Source: Bacteroidota bacterium (GTDB taxonomy: Bacteria > Bacteroidota > Bacteroidia > Bacteroidales > FEN-979). Taken from it: 36,128 bases of DNA. Below are positions 8,288-15,328 of this stretch, in pieces (the first letter of the stretch is position 1; each line of letters opens with the position of its first letter). The notes beneath the pieces are model-generated. The model was not told the DNA's origin, did not search any database, and saw nothing but the letters and a program-made list of their open reading frames with translations. Location of the stretch: the NCBI GenBank assembly GCA_026391715.1, contig JAPLDO010000157.1, forward strand, positions 1 through 36,128, read 5' to 3'. The position numbers and the translations under genes are program-made.

Positions 8288-8788
8288 TTATTTCAATGAC
8301 GACAAAGCGGCATCATAATCTGGTTCCCGAACAATATCGGACACCTGCTCATGGAAAACGACTTTACCATTTATATCGGCAACAATAACCGCGCGGGAAA
8401 ACAACCCTGCCAGCGGACCGTCGGTAATTACAACGCCAAAGTTCTTTCCAAAACTGTCGTTTCTCATTTCAGAAAGCGAAACAACATCACTGAGACCCTC
8501 TGCGGCACAAAAACGGGCGTGAGCAAAAGGCAGGTCTTTTGAAATGCAAAGAACAACTGTGTTTGGAAATTTTTCCGCCTCAGCGTTAAATTTTCTGACC
8601 GACATGGCGCATACGGCTGTATCAAGGCTCGGAAAAATGTTGAAAACAACCTTTTTTCCGGCAAATGCAGACAACGAAACGTCTGAAAGATCGGTCTTGG
8701 TCAATACAAAGTCAGGAACACTGGAACCAATTTCAGGTAAAATACCGATGGTGTGGATGGGATTTCCATTTAATGTTATTGTTGCCAT
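8288..8788 (-). CDS. tpx: Thiol peroxidase Tpx (atypical 2-Cys peroxiredoxin)
   Basis: The 166-residue protein reduces hydrogen peroxide and alkyl hydroperoxides using thioredoxin as electron donor. The peroxidatic cysteine is Cys60 in PSLDTAVCAMSVRKFN and the resolving cysteine is Cys94 in FAHARFCAAEGL, the spacing of the Tpx subfamily. The length agrees with E. coli Tpx (168). ATG 8788 matches the family N-terminus (MATITLNGNPIHT); a longer form beginning 16 codons upstream has no homology to the family. A -7-like element lies at 8804-8811. It is likely a stand-alone gene in the cytoplasm, divergent from the DUF5723 gene. Confidence 0.96.
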   Translation of the reverse strand: MATITLNGNPIHTIGILPEIGSSVPDFVLTKTDLSDVSLSAFAGKKVVFNIFPSLDTAVCAMSVRKFNAEAEKFPNTVVLCISKDLPFAHARFCAAEGLSDVVSLSEMRNDSFGKNFGVVITDGPLAGLFSRAVIVADINGKVVFHEQVSDIVREPDYDAALSSLK

Positions 8789-8803
8789 AATTGAAGTTTT
8801 CTG

Positions 8804-8811
8804 CAAAATTA
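8804..8811 (-). promoter_or_regulatory. Putative promoter -7 element for tpx
   Basis: TAATTTTG on the minus strand fits TAnnTTTG and lies 15 bases before the tpx start, implying a very short leader. No matching -33 TTTG was found at the expected distance. Confidence 0.38.
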
Positions 8812-8931
8812 GCAAATTGTAATATCCCGTTGCCATTTTGCGTTAATAAATTTCGGGTTATATTAGTATTTCCGATGTTTTCGCGCAAATTCATCGTTTC
8901 TGAATTATAACTTGTTAACTGAAGTACATTA

Positions 8932-10419
8932 ATGAGAACAGCCGTTTTTTTCGCATTAACGTTAGTGATTTTAGCTCCTGTCATATCAGTCGGTCAATCT
9001 ATTTATGGCACAACTCTCGGAAATTATTCCGGTGTGAATTCATTGCAGTTAAACCCCGCCGCGCTTCACAATTCAAAGGTATATCTCGATATTCAGCTTG
9101 TCGGAATAGATTTGTTTGTGCAGAATAATTACCTGAATATCAGTAGTTCCGAATATCGTTTCTCAAATTTTTTCAAAGCTGGTTATCAATGGCCTACACA
9201 TAATGAAGAGTATAGCGTTGAAGAGCGACTATTTTATCATTCTGACAATACGCGGTTGAAAACTGCTTTTGTTCAAGCGCGCATAAATGGTCCGGGAGCA
9301 ATGCTGCTTTGGGGACGTCATGCATTTGCGTTGACAACGGGTATCAGATCAATGGTAAGTTTGCGGAATGTTCCTTATGAACTGGCAAATTTTGCATGGT
9401 TGGGTTTGAAATACCCTCCGCAGCATAATATTAACTACCATGATCAGATTCCGGTGCGCGGTTCAGGGATGGTATGGGCAGAAATTGGTTTGAGCTATTC
9501 AAATACTTTCTATGCCCGCGGTTTTAACCTTATTTCAGCAGGTATTACGATCAAACGTTTAATGGGATTTGGCGGCTTCTACCTTCACATAAACGATCTC
9601 GATTATATTGTTCCTGACGATTCAACCATCAATATAAAGAACATGGACGCTGAAATGGCATTTGCGCTTCCGCTGAATTATCAAACCAACGGATTGAATA
9701 CGGACAAACTTTTCAAAGGCGGCGGATTTGGTTTTGATGTTGGCATCACTTATCAACGGCTACTTTATTATCATCAGGATCAATATTTTAACTCCTTATG
9801 CGCACAACCTTACGAGGATTATCTTTACCGCATTGGGGTGGCATTGATTGATATCGGCGGAATCCGTTTTAACAATAATGCCGTAAAGATGCAAATCGCA
9901 AACCGTAGTTCAAACTGGGAAGAAGTCAACCATCTTAGTTTTAAAAACCTTGATCAATTTCTCGATACGCTGAGCTATAAATTTTACGGCGATACCGTAT
10001 CTGCTTATTCTGCCGATAAATTTACGTTGTGGCTACCCTCGGCTTTGAGTGTTCAGTTTGATTACCACTTAGCAAAAAGCTGGTACATCAACTCCAGCCT
10101 GATTTATGGATTTCCAGTTGCAAAAGGCGCCATCGTAAGACCCGCTGAACTGTCGGTTACGCCACGGTTTGAAACCAGTTTATTTGAAGTCAATATACCG
10201 GTATCATTGTATGACTGGACACAACCCAGAATTGGCTTAGCGTTCCGGGTCTATGGGATAACGGTTGGTACGGAAAAACTGGGTAGTTTTTTCCATTTCA
10301 GTAATTTCACCGGACTTGATTTTTACTTTTCCGTAAAGCTGTTTTTCAACAAAGGAAACTGCCGGTTAAAAGGACCGGTTCATTGTGGGTCGGAAAAACA
10401 AAAACGCATAAAGTACTAA
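8932..10419 (+). CDS. DUF5723 family outer-membrane protein
   Basis: The 495-residue protein starts with a signal peptide (hydrophobic residues about 4-20, cleavage near SVGQS). The mature N-terminus has GNYSGVNSLQLNPAALHNSK, similar to the opening of FadL/PorV-like barrels in which an NPA motif follows the signal peptide. The remainder has alternating polar and aromatic strands (for example FHFSNFTGLDFYFSVKLFF near the end) typical of an outer-membrane beta-barrel. I assign it to the Bacteroidota family DUF5723 from overall appearance; the transported or bound molecule is unknown. It is transcribed alone on the plus strand and converges with the permease gene, the two stops being 8 bases apart. 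Confidence 0.75.
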   Translation: MRTAVFFALTLVILAPVISVGQSIYGTTLGNYSGVNSLQLNPAALHNSKVYLDIQLVGIDLFVQNNYLNISSSEYRFSNFFKAGYQWPTHNEEYSVEERLFYHSDNTRLKTAFVQARINGPGAMLLWGRHAFALTTGIRSMVSLRNVPYELANFAWLGLKYPPQHNINYHDQIPVRGSGMVWAEIGLSYSNTFYARGFNLISAGITIKRLMGFGGFYLHINDLDYIVPDDSTINIKNMDAEMAFALPLNYQTNGLNTDKLFKGGGFGFDVGITYQRLLYYHQDQYFNSLCAQPYEDYLYRIGVALIDIGGIRFNNNAVKMQIANRSSNWEEVNHLSFKNLDQFLDTLSYKFYGDTVSAYSADKFTLWLPSALSVQFDYHLAKSWYINSSLIYGFPVAKGAIVRPAELSVTPRFETSLFEVNIPVSLYDWTQPRIGLAFRVYGITVGTEKLGSFFHFSNFTGLDFYFSVKLFFNKGNCRLKGPVHCGSEKQKRIKY

Positions 10420-10427
10420 TTGATTCT

Positions 10428-11537
10428 TCATGCCTCTGACATCCTCACATCGAGAGCGTCGCGGAGAGCGTTGCCAACCAGCATAAAAGCCAGTACAATT
10501 AGCATAATTGCGATTCCGGGAAAAACGGCAAGGTAGGCGTAATCGAGAACAATATACCCATAGTTTTCCTTTATCATTGAACCCCACGATGGCACGGGAG
10601 GCTGAACGCCAAGCCCGAGGAAACTTAATCCTGCTTCCATCAGAATAGCCGAAGCAAAGTTTGCCGCTGAGATAACAATAACGGCTGCCATGACATTGGG
10701 AAGAATATGGTTAAAAATAATTCTGAAATCAGAGAATCCCAGAGCGCGGGCAGCTTCAACATACTCTTTCTCACGAATACTCAGAATTTGCCCGCGAACC
10801 ACTCTGGCAACCTCTACCCACATGGTTAAACCTACTGCAATAAAAACCTGCCAGAATCCTTTGCCAAGCGCAAAAGTGATGGCTATTACCAGAAGCAGCG
10901 TAGGAATTGACCAGACCACATTAATAAGCCAAACAATCAGGCTGTCGATCCTGCCGCGATAATAACCGCCGATAGCTCCCAAAGTTATACCTATAAGCAG
11001 AGAAATTACAACTGAAATCAAACCAACCGAAAGACTGACTCTTGTACCAATCATGAGTTGACTAAGAAAGTCACGCCCAAAACGATCGGCGCCAAACCAG
11101 AACCGCTTTTTAACCGGCATTTCCACACGGCTAAGTGGAGCAAAGCCAATTCCGGCAGGATCGCCTGGAACCGCATCATAAATTACATAATAGATTGTTT
11201 TGTTTTTGATTGTCCAAGCCCTTACAGGAATATACCTTCCTGCGTTTTCCCTGCCTTTGACAATCAGCGTGAATAATCCGGATGTTTCTTTCTGGCTTTC
11301 TTCCTTTATTGTCAGCATCCAAACGCTGAACCCTGGTTTTTTTAAACCAAGTTCAAGGTATTGGTCATTGGAATATGGCGTCGAATCGGGTGTGATAAGG
11401 TATCCCAGGCAGGCAATCAAGGTAGTTAAGCCGATAAAAATGAGGGCTCCCATACCCAGTCTGTTTTTTTTAAACTTTTTCCATGCCAGCGCATTAAGTG
11501 AGCCGGATACAGATTCGATACGCTTTTTGAAAAACAA
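10428..11537 (-). CDS. OppC/DppC-type peptide ABC transporter permease
   Basis: This inner-membrane subunit (369 residues from TTG 11537) belongs to binding-protein-dependent peptide or nickel ABC importers. One transmembrane helix (about 28-48) is followed by a periplasmic stretch of about 100 residues, then the FGADRFGRDFLSQL motif (148-161) and five more helices. The EAA loop that contacts the ATPase is YVEAARALGFSDFRIIFNHILPN-like at 259-281. No ATG precedes the conserved N-terminal KKFKKNRLGMGAL segment: the only in-frame candidates are TTG at 11537 or weaker codons upstream, while ATG 11453 would remove part of the first helix. No OppB, ATPase or binding-protein gene is nearby, so its partners must be elsewhere, as is common in this phylum. 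Confidence 0.88.
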   Translation of the reverse strand: MFFKKRIESVSGSLNALAWKKFKKNRLGMGALIFIGLTTLIACLGYLITPDSTPYSNDQYLELGLKKPGFSVWMLTIKEESQKETSGLFTLIVKGRENAGRYIPVRAWTIKNKTIYYVIYDAVPGDPAGIGFAPLSRVEMPVKKRFWFGADRFGRDFLSQLMIGTRVSLSVGLISVVISLLIGITLGAIGGYYRGRIDSLIVWLINVVWSIPTLLLVIAITFALGKGFWQVFIAVGLTMWVEVARVVRGQILSIREKEYVEAARALGFSDFRIIFNHILPNVMAAVIVISAANFASAILMEAGLSFLGLGVQPPVPSWGSMIKENYGYIVLDYAYLAVFPGIAIMLIVLAFMLVGNALRDALDVRMSEA

Positions 11538-11556
11538 GTTAAGTTGGATGTTTGTA

Positions 11557-11587
11557 TTTGCCAGTATAATTTTTTATTGTATTTTTG
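11557..11587 (+). promoter_or_regulatory. Bacteroidota-type promoter of tRNA-His
   Basis: TTTG at 11557-11560 is followed 19 bases later by TATTTTTG at 11580-11587, a full match to the -33/-7 consensus. Transcription would begin near 11595, a few bases before the tRNA 5' end at 11601. Confidence 0.7.
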
Positions 11588-11600
11588 CACCCGCAAACAT

Positions 11601-11675
11601 GGTGGACGTAGCTCAGCAGGTTAGAGCGTCAGATTGTGGATCTGAAGGTCGTGGGTTCGAGCCCCATCTTCCACC
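11601..11675 (+). tRNA. tRNA-His (anticodon GUG)
   Basis: The anticodon stem-loop CAGAT-TGTGG-ATCTG carries anticodon GTG, and the T-loop is TTCGAGC. The extra G at -1 (11601) faces discriminator C73 (11675), the identity pair of tRNA-His. The acceptor stem has one C-U mismatch at position 6. CCA is not encoded. Confidence 0.96.
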
Positions 11676-11677
11676 CG

Positions 11678-11707
11678 AAAAGCCCTGAAAAGGGCTTTTT
11701 TATTTTT
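11678..11707 (+). terminator. Intrinsic terminator of tRNA-His
   Basis: A perfect 9-bp stem, AAAAGCCCT (11678-11686) with AGGGCTTTT (11691-11699), encloses a GAAA loop and is followed by a T-rich run. It begins three bases after the tRNA. Confidence 0.9.
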
Positions 11708-11768
11708 TGCTTTGCCATTGTACAAAAGTAGAAAATTTCAGGTAACTACCGGAGTTTATCAATGGACG

Positions 11769-11803
11769 AAATTCCAAATTCCAAAATCAAAAATCAAGAA
11801 TCA
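11769..11803 (+). repeat. Degenerate 7-bp tandem repeat upstream of tag
   Basis: Five A-rich heptamers stand in register: AAATTCC twice, AAAATCA twice and AGAATCA once. They end directly before the ATG at 11805. They could be a slippage-prone spacer or leader; no function can be assigned. Confidence 0.6.
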
Positions 11804-11804
11804 A

Positions 11805-11831
11805 ATGACTGATAATACAACCTGCGAATGG
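11805..11831 (+). other. tag: N-terminal fragment of tag in a different frame (frameshift)
   Basis: Translation from ATG 11805 gives MTDNTTCEW and stops six codons later (TGA at 11844-11846 region). CEW matches the C-x-W start of Tag glycosylases. Joining this fragment to the downstream frame after 11831 restores the family spacing of 13 residues between the first zinc cysteine and the histidine in YHDEEWG. The pattern is explained by loss of a single G from GGG at 11830-11831. Confidence 0.75.
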
Positions 11832-12370
11832 CCACCAACGATGTATTGATGATCAAATACCATGATGAAGAGTGGGGCGTTCCACTTCATGACGATATGA
11901 AAATATTTGAGTTTCTTGTACTCGATGCTTTTCAGGCAGGGCTAAGTTGGAAAACCGTGCTGCATAAACGAGAAAATTTCAGAAAAGCTTTCAATGGATT
12001 CGACCCCTTTATGATTGCGAAATATGATGAAAATGATTTTCAACGGCTAATGTCCGATGCCGGGATTATCCGCAACAAAGCCAAGATCAACGGAACCATT
12101 CAGAATGCGCGCTGTTTTCTTGAAGTTCAGAAGGATTTCGGAACATTCGATAAATATATCTGGCAGTTTACCGGAGGAAAAACCATCGCTAATCATTTAC
12201 AATCCATGAAGGAGATGCCTGTTTCATCATCGGAGTCAGATGCGATGAGTAAAGACCTTCGGGCGCGAGGATTCAAATTTGTTGGGAGCACAATTTGCTA
12301 CGCCTTCATGCAGGCAGCCGGGATGGTTAACGATCATCTGGTACATTGCCGGCGGTATCAGAAATTATAA
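11828..12370 (+). CDS. tag: DNA-3-methyladenine glycosylase I, 5' end disrupted by frameshift
   Basis: The open frame of 180 codons encodes nearly all of Tag, which excises 3-methyladenine from alkylated DNA to start base-excision repair. Recognisable parts are YHDEEWGVPLHDD near the start, FEFLVLDAFQAGLSWKTVL for the helical core, and NDHLVHCRRY near the end. In the E. coli enzyme zinc is held by Cys4, His17, His175 and Cys179. The last three equivalents are present here, but the first cysteine lies upstream in another frame (11805-11831). The ATG at 11828 is internal to the ancestral Glu-Trp codons and is unlikely to be the original start. The enzyme is either damaged, truncated, or intact with a one-base sequence error. 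Confidence 0.88.
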   Translation: MATNDVLMIKYHDEEWGVPLHDDMKIFEFLVLDAFQAGLSWKTVLHKRENFRKAFNGFDPFMIAKYDENDFQRLMSDAGIIRNKAKINGTIQNARCFLEVQKDFGTFDKYIWQFTGGKTIANHLQSMKEMPVSSSESDAMSKDLRARGFKFVGSTICYAFMQAAGMVNDHLVHCRRYQKL

Positions 12371-12383
12371 TCTTAAAAGTATC

Positions 12384-12391
12384 TATCTTTG
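12384..12391 (+). promoter_or_regulatory. Putative promoter -7 element for the downstream barrel gene
   Basis: TATCTTTG matches TAnnTTTG and lies 17 bases before ATG 12409. No TTTG occurs at the matching -33 distance. It suggests independent transcription of the next gene rather than co-transcription with tag. Confidence 0.38.
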
Positions 12392-12408
12392 TCGGGTAAT
12401 TGAAAATT

Positions 12409-13335
12409 ATGCGCAAAATTTATATTCTGATTATTGCATTATTTCTTTTAATGCACTGCAATTCATTCGCTCAGAACCAGACTTCAGGTTCGAAAAAAAA
12501 CGGGAAGAAAACGGATAAGAGGCATAATTTCCAGGAGCAGGAGGAGCCGGAAGAGAAAGACTCAGTGCGTCGCTGGGAGTTCGGGCTTAATTTCGGGGCA
12601 TATTTCGCTAATAAATATTCGGCTAATTTTTATAACGGCAGTGAATATAACGTGAATAAATTGACTTCCGTTATGTCGAACGATTCATGGAATAAAAACA
12701 GGTACGATGAAATTAAAAGAGCTCTCGGTATGGGCGCATCTGATGAAGTTCTCATTGATGGTTATCCTTTGAACATGCATTATTCGGTGGCATTTACCGG
12801 CGGTTTATTCCTAAGATTCAATTTTGATAGGAAAAACGGCATTTTCTTACAGGCGAACTATACGCGACTTAATGCGGGAGATATTGTGGTCCTCGATGTG
12901 ATACCGCCAAAAACCGGATTGCAGGATCTACGCTATCAGCCTATCATTGGAAGAGAGGGCAGGGTTATGATTGATCTTGGCTACCAAAGATCATTTCCCC
13001 TGAGGTCGAAGATTTACTTTTTCGTGCAGGCAGGCGGTACGATGTGTTATACTCAGGTTCTCAAATCGGTTTTCGTTGTTGAAGGCACAGAGTACAGCAT
13101 CATTGACAATCGCGATTATTCCACAGGACAAACATATTATCAAAACCAAAATGCTTTCGGTTTTGGCGGGTTTATTGGCGTGGGCGCGGGAATTCCATTA
13201 ACGGAAATGTTTGGACTGGAGCCTGGTTTTTTCATGCAATACTATCCTGTAAACCTTCAGGGTTATCCTGAATATAAACCCTCCTTCGGCGTCAGCCTTC
13301 GTATTCTGCTCTCTTTTAGCCAATCAGGTAGTTAA
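12409..13335 (+). CDS. Predicted outer-membrane beta-barrel protein (unknown function)
   Basis: The 308-residue protein begins MRKIYILIIALFLLMHCNSF, a signal sequence ending near SFAQNQ; the cysteine is not in a good lipobox. ATG 12409 is chosen over an upstream in-frame TTG at 12400. A charged Lys/Glu-rich linker (about 20-55) is followed by alternating aromatic strands such as WEFGLNFGAYFANKYSANF, FLQANYTRLNAGD and the terminal SFGVSLRILLSFSQSGS, consistent with a small PorT-like or OmpW-sized barrel. No specific family is certain. It is convergent with the small barrel gene at 13502-14128, separated by repeats. Confidence 0.68.
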   Translation: MRKIYILIIALFLLMHCNSFAQNQTSGSKKNGKKTDKRHNFQEQEEPEEKDSVRRWEFGLNFGAYFANKYSANFYNGSEYNVNKLTSVMSNDSWNKNRYDEIKRALGMGASDEVLIDGYPLNMHYSVAFTGGLFLRFNFDRKNGIFLQANYTRLNAGDIVVLDVIPPKTGLQDLRYQPIIGREGRVMIDLGYQRSFPLRSKIYFFVQAGGTMCYTQVLKSVFVVEGTEYSIIDNRDYSTGQTYYQNQNAFGFGGFIGVGAGIPLTEMFGLEPGFFMQYYPVNLQGYPEYKPSFGVSLRILLSFSQSGS

Positions 13336-13386
13336 TATTTATTACCTTCAAAAAGACAGATCAAATTGGATTGTTATTGAGAAATG

Positions 13387-13443
13387 TTTGGGCTAAAGCC
13401 CAAAAATGGAGCAATTCCAGCATCCCCGGACTAAAGTCCGGGG
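13387..13443. repeat. Paired CTAAAG-loop hairpins (REP-like intergenic element)
   Basis: Two perfect hairpins share the loop TAAA closed by C-G: TTTGGGC-TAAA-GCCCAAA (13387-13404) and CCCCGGAC-TAAA-GTCCGGGG (13424-13443). The stems differ in sequence but both pair completely, which points to selection for structure or to a dispersed repeat family. They lie between two convergent genes, where they could also end transcription, though no long T run follows. Confidence 0.8.
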
Positions 13444-13475
13444 CAATTCACCGGGGCAATTCACCGGAGCAATCA
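13438..13475. repeat. 13-bp direct tandem repeat next to the hairpins
   Basis: CCGGGGCAATTCA is repeated exactly at 13438-13450 and 13451-13463 and imperfectly at 13464-13475; a weaker partial copy (CGGCAATTAA) follows at 13481. The first copy overlaps the right arm of the second hairpin. Confidence 0.8.
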
Positions 13476-13501
13476 ATCTGCGGCAATTAATCCTGGGTAA
13501 T

Positions 13502-14128
13502 TTAGGGGTAGGGCAGTCCGGTTCCGGGAAAGGCGAAGCCATGTTTGAAAGGATCGCGGCAGAAGGGATCCGACTGATATGGCGAAAGTCCGTCGGAATA
13601 ACGAAAACCTGCCTGAATATAGAAGTTTCTGCCAATTCTGTATCCAACGTTGAAATCAACTCCCTGAGCGCCTTTGGCGGAAATAGGGTTGAAAGGGTTA
13701 TATGGTAAAGGTTCCTTTGTAACAGGAAAAACTTTGAAAGCAGAACCAAAAACCGTCAACCGATCATTTATAAGGTACTCGCCATTTACAAATATTGCGG
13801 CATTGGTATAGTTCCCACTCCTTGAATCAGTGGATTCGCTGGCAAACCAGGGGCGAACATTGAAATAATTCGAATTGATTACACTTATTCCTCCACCCAG
13901 TTTTAGTCGTTTATTTACATTATAGGACACACTTGGGCTAATCCAGCTTGAAAAACCAGAACCGGATCCTGAAAAGGATGAAAACTCCGAACCCAGACTT
14001 ACACTGTAATTGATTTTCCCAGGTTGAAACTCGCAGGTTTGACTCAGCGCTGAATCTGATCTTAAACCCTGACTGAACAGCGAACCCCAAACCATCCAAA
14101 GGATTATTAGTATAATTTCTCTTTTCAT
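13502..14128 (-). CDS. Small predicted outer-membrane beta-barrel protein (unknown function)
   Basis: The 208-residue protein starts MKREIILIILWMVWGSLFSQ, a clear signal peptide; a longer form starting 17 codons upstream would bury this signal and is not favoured. The mature part has strands alternating aromatic and small residues (VSYNVNKRLKLGGGISV, NAAIFVNGEYLINDRLTVFG, DFNVGYRIGRNFYIQAGFRY), like a short barrel. The Pro/Phe-rich end (PFKHGFAFPGTGLPYP) is not a T9SS sorting domain. No known family was identified. TAACTTTG at 14137-14144 could be a -7 element, but it lies only 8 bases before the ATG. Confidence 0.62.
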   Translation of the reverse strand: MKREIILIILWMVWGSLFSQGLRSDSALSQTCEFQPGKINYSVSLGSEFSSFSGSGSGFSSWISPSVSYNVNKRLKLGGGISVINSNYFNVRPWFASESTDSRSGNYTNAAIFVNGEYLINDRLTVFGSAFKVFPVTKEPLPYNPFNPISAKGAQGVDFNVGYRIGRNFYIQAGFRYSDGLSPYQSDPFCRDPFKHGFAFPGTGLPYP

Positions 14129-14194
14129 ATTCCTCACAAAGTTACAAAACTTCCAGAAGATTCTAATCCCCTGTTTCACTACCTTGCTAATTCG

Positions 14195-14842
14195 CTATTT
14201 TATCCTTGTTTCATCAGTATTCACAGTAAAATAGGTCTGATTTTCGGTAAAGTGCATTTGCAGCATCTTCAACAGCAGAAATTTAACGAGAATCTTTTCG
14301 GCTTTATTGCGCGCTATTCCGGCGCCCCTAATAAATTTTGAAATCGTGATTGAACTGTTTGATTCAAGGTACTGAAGAAGGAATTTCTCTGCATCAGTAA
14401 ATTTGAGATAAACTCCTCTTGGAGTATTTTCCTGTTTCCACACTTGCGCCAAAATTCTGTTAACTGGGAAGTTCTGATCTTTAACCCGGTGAAAGGCAAC
14501 CCATTTACCCTCCCTTTCCTGCGCAAAATGTGGCCGTTGTGAGCTTTTTGGAATGATCGCCTCAAGGATAGTCTTTTTACTAATTGTCCATTCCTTCACG
14601 CTGAAATCAACAGGCGGCATACAGTAAATCTTTGCTGCCGCATCAACCATATAAAACTCTTCCTCTGAACGCACTCCGGCAATGGCGCCGTTATCCTTCA
14701 CTCCAATAAGCAACCGCCCGCCATCGGTATTTGCAAAAGCTACCAGCGAACGTGCAATTTTATGGGCGTCAGCAATTTCAAATTTAAAATCTAATTGTTG
14801 ATGCTCGCCTTCTGCAATAAGTTTATGAATATGATGAATCAT
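14195..14842 (-). CDS. AlbA_2/Schlafen-domain protein with C-terminal winged helix
   Basis: The 215-residue protein carries an N-terminal AlbA_2 domain (about 8-110). EHQQLDFKFE (13-22) and the signature AFANTDGGRLLIGVKDNGAI (35-54) are the conserved opening and glycine motif. The C-terminal third (about 148-205) looks like a winged helix-turn-helix. Proteins with this domain are often annotated as DNA-binding or divergent-AAA transcription factors; related domains occur in Schlafen RNases, but no nuclease residues can be assigned here. The start overlaps the pyrI stop by four bases (ATGA), so the protein is made together with aspartate carbamoyltransferase. Whether it regulates that operon is only a guess. 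Confidence 0.8.
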   Translation of the reverse strand: MIHHIHKLIAEGEHQQLDFKFEIADAHKIARSLVAFANTDGGRLLIGVKDNGAIAGVRSEEEFYMVDAAAKIYCMPPVDFSVKEWTISKKTILEAIIPKSSQRPHFAQEREGKWVAFHRVKDQNFPVNRILAQVWKQENTPRGVYLKFTDAEKFLLQYLESNSSITISKFIRGAGIARNKAEKILVKFLLLKMLQMHFTENQTYFTVNTDETRIK

Positions 14843-15309
14843 TCCCTGAATGAAATGTTTTTCCGGGCGGTAATTTTTTCACAGTAGTGACATCGTAGTT
14901 TGAGTTCAACCTTGTCAATTACCGTAAATTTTGTAGAAATATTTTCGTTGTTCGTTATGCAGTTGGGGTTGAAACACCTTACAATTTTTTCTGCGGTATC
15001 GGGAACCTCCACCTTTTTCTTTTCAACCACTTCAAAGTTTTTGATTATTATTAGAGTTGCTGAAGGGGCGACAAGCGCAATTTTATTGATCTCATCGCTT
15101 TCGAAGAACTTATTGGTAACTTTAATAATTCCTTTTTTTCCCATTTTCCGGCTTTCGAGGTTGGTGCCGATCAACAACTGGTTATTGTATTCGGTAAGAT
15201 TTAAAATTTTGATTACCTGAAAAACGTTGTTCGTTGGTATATGGTCAATAACAGTGCCGTTTTCAATTGCCGATACTTTCAATTCTTTCCTGAGATCTTC
15301 TTTTTCCAT
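14839..15309 (-). CDS. pyrI: Aspartate carbamoyltransferase regulatory subunit
   Basis: PyrI (156 residues) binds CTP and ATP and confers allosteric control on PyrB. The nucleotide-binding domain keeps the GTVIDHIP motif (18-25) around Asp22 and His23, and lysines in the KNFEVVEKKK stretch (about 90-99). The zinc domain has Cys112, Cys117, Cys140 and Cys143, the four ligands that hold the subunit against PyrB. Length matches E. coli PyrI (153). It starts 19 bases after the pyrB stop and overlaps the AlbA_2-domain gene by four bases, so all three form one operon. Confidence 0.97.
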   Translation of the reverse strand: MEKEDLRKELKVSAIENGTVIDHIPTNNVFQVIKILNLTEYNNQLLIGTNLESRKMGKKGIIKVTNKFFESDEINKIALVAPSATLIIIKNFEVVEKKKVEVPDTAEKIVRCFNPNCITNNENISTKFTVIDKVELKLRCHYCEKITARKNISFRE

Positions 15310-15328
15310 GGTTAAAATTTTTTAAATG

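Noticed and set aside
11828-11845. Programmed frameshifting in tag
   Set aside because: There is no slippery heptamer or downstream structure, and a single lost G explains the pattern.
13393-13749. Minus-strand frame spanning the hairpin repeats
   Set aside because: It overlaps the small barrel gene in another frame and covers non-coding repeats.
14195-14842. AlbA_2/Schlafen gene as part of a defence island
   Set aside because: Its neighbours are pyrimidine genes and barrel proteins, with no restriction, toxin or phage genes nearby.
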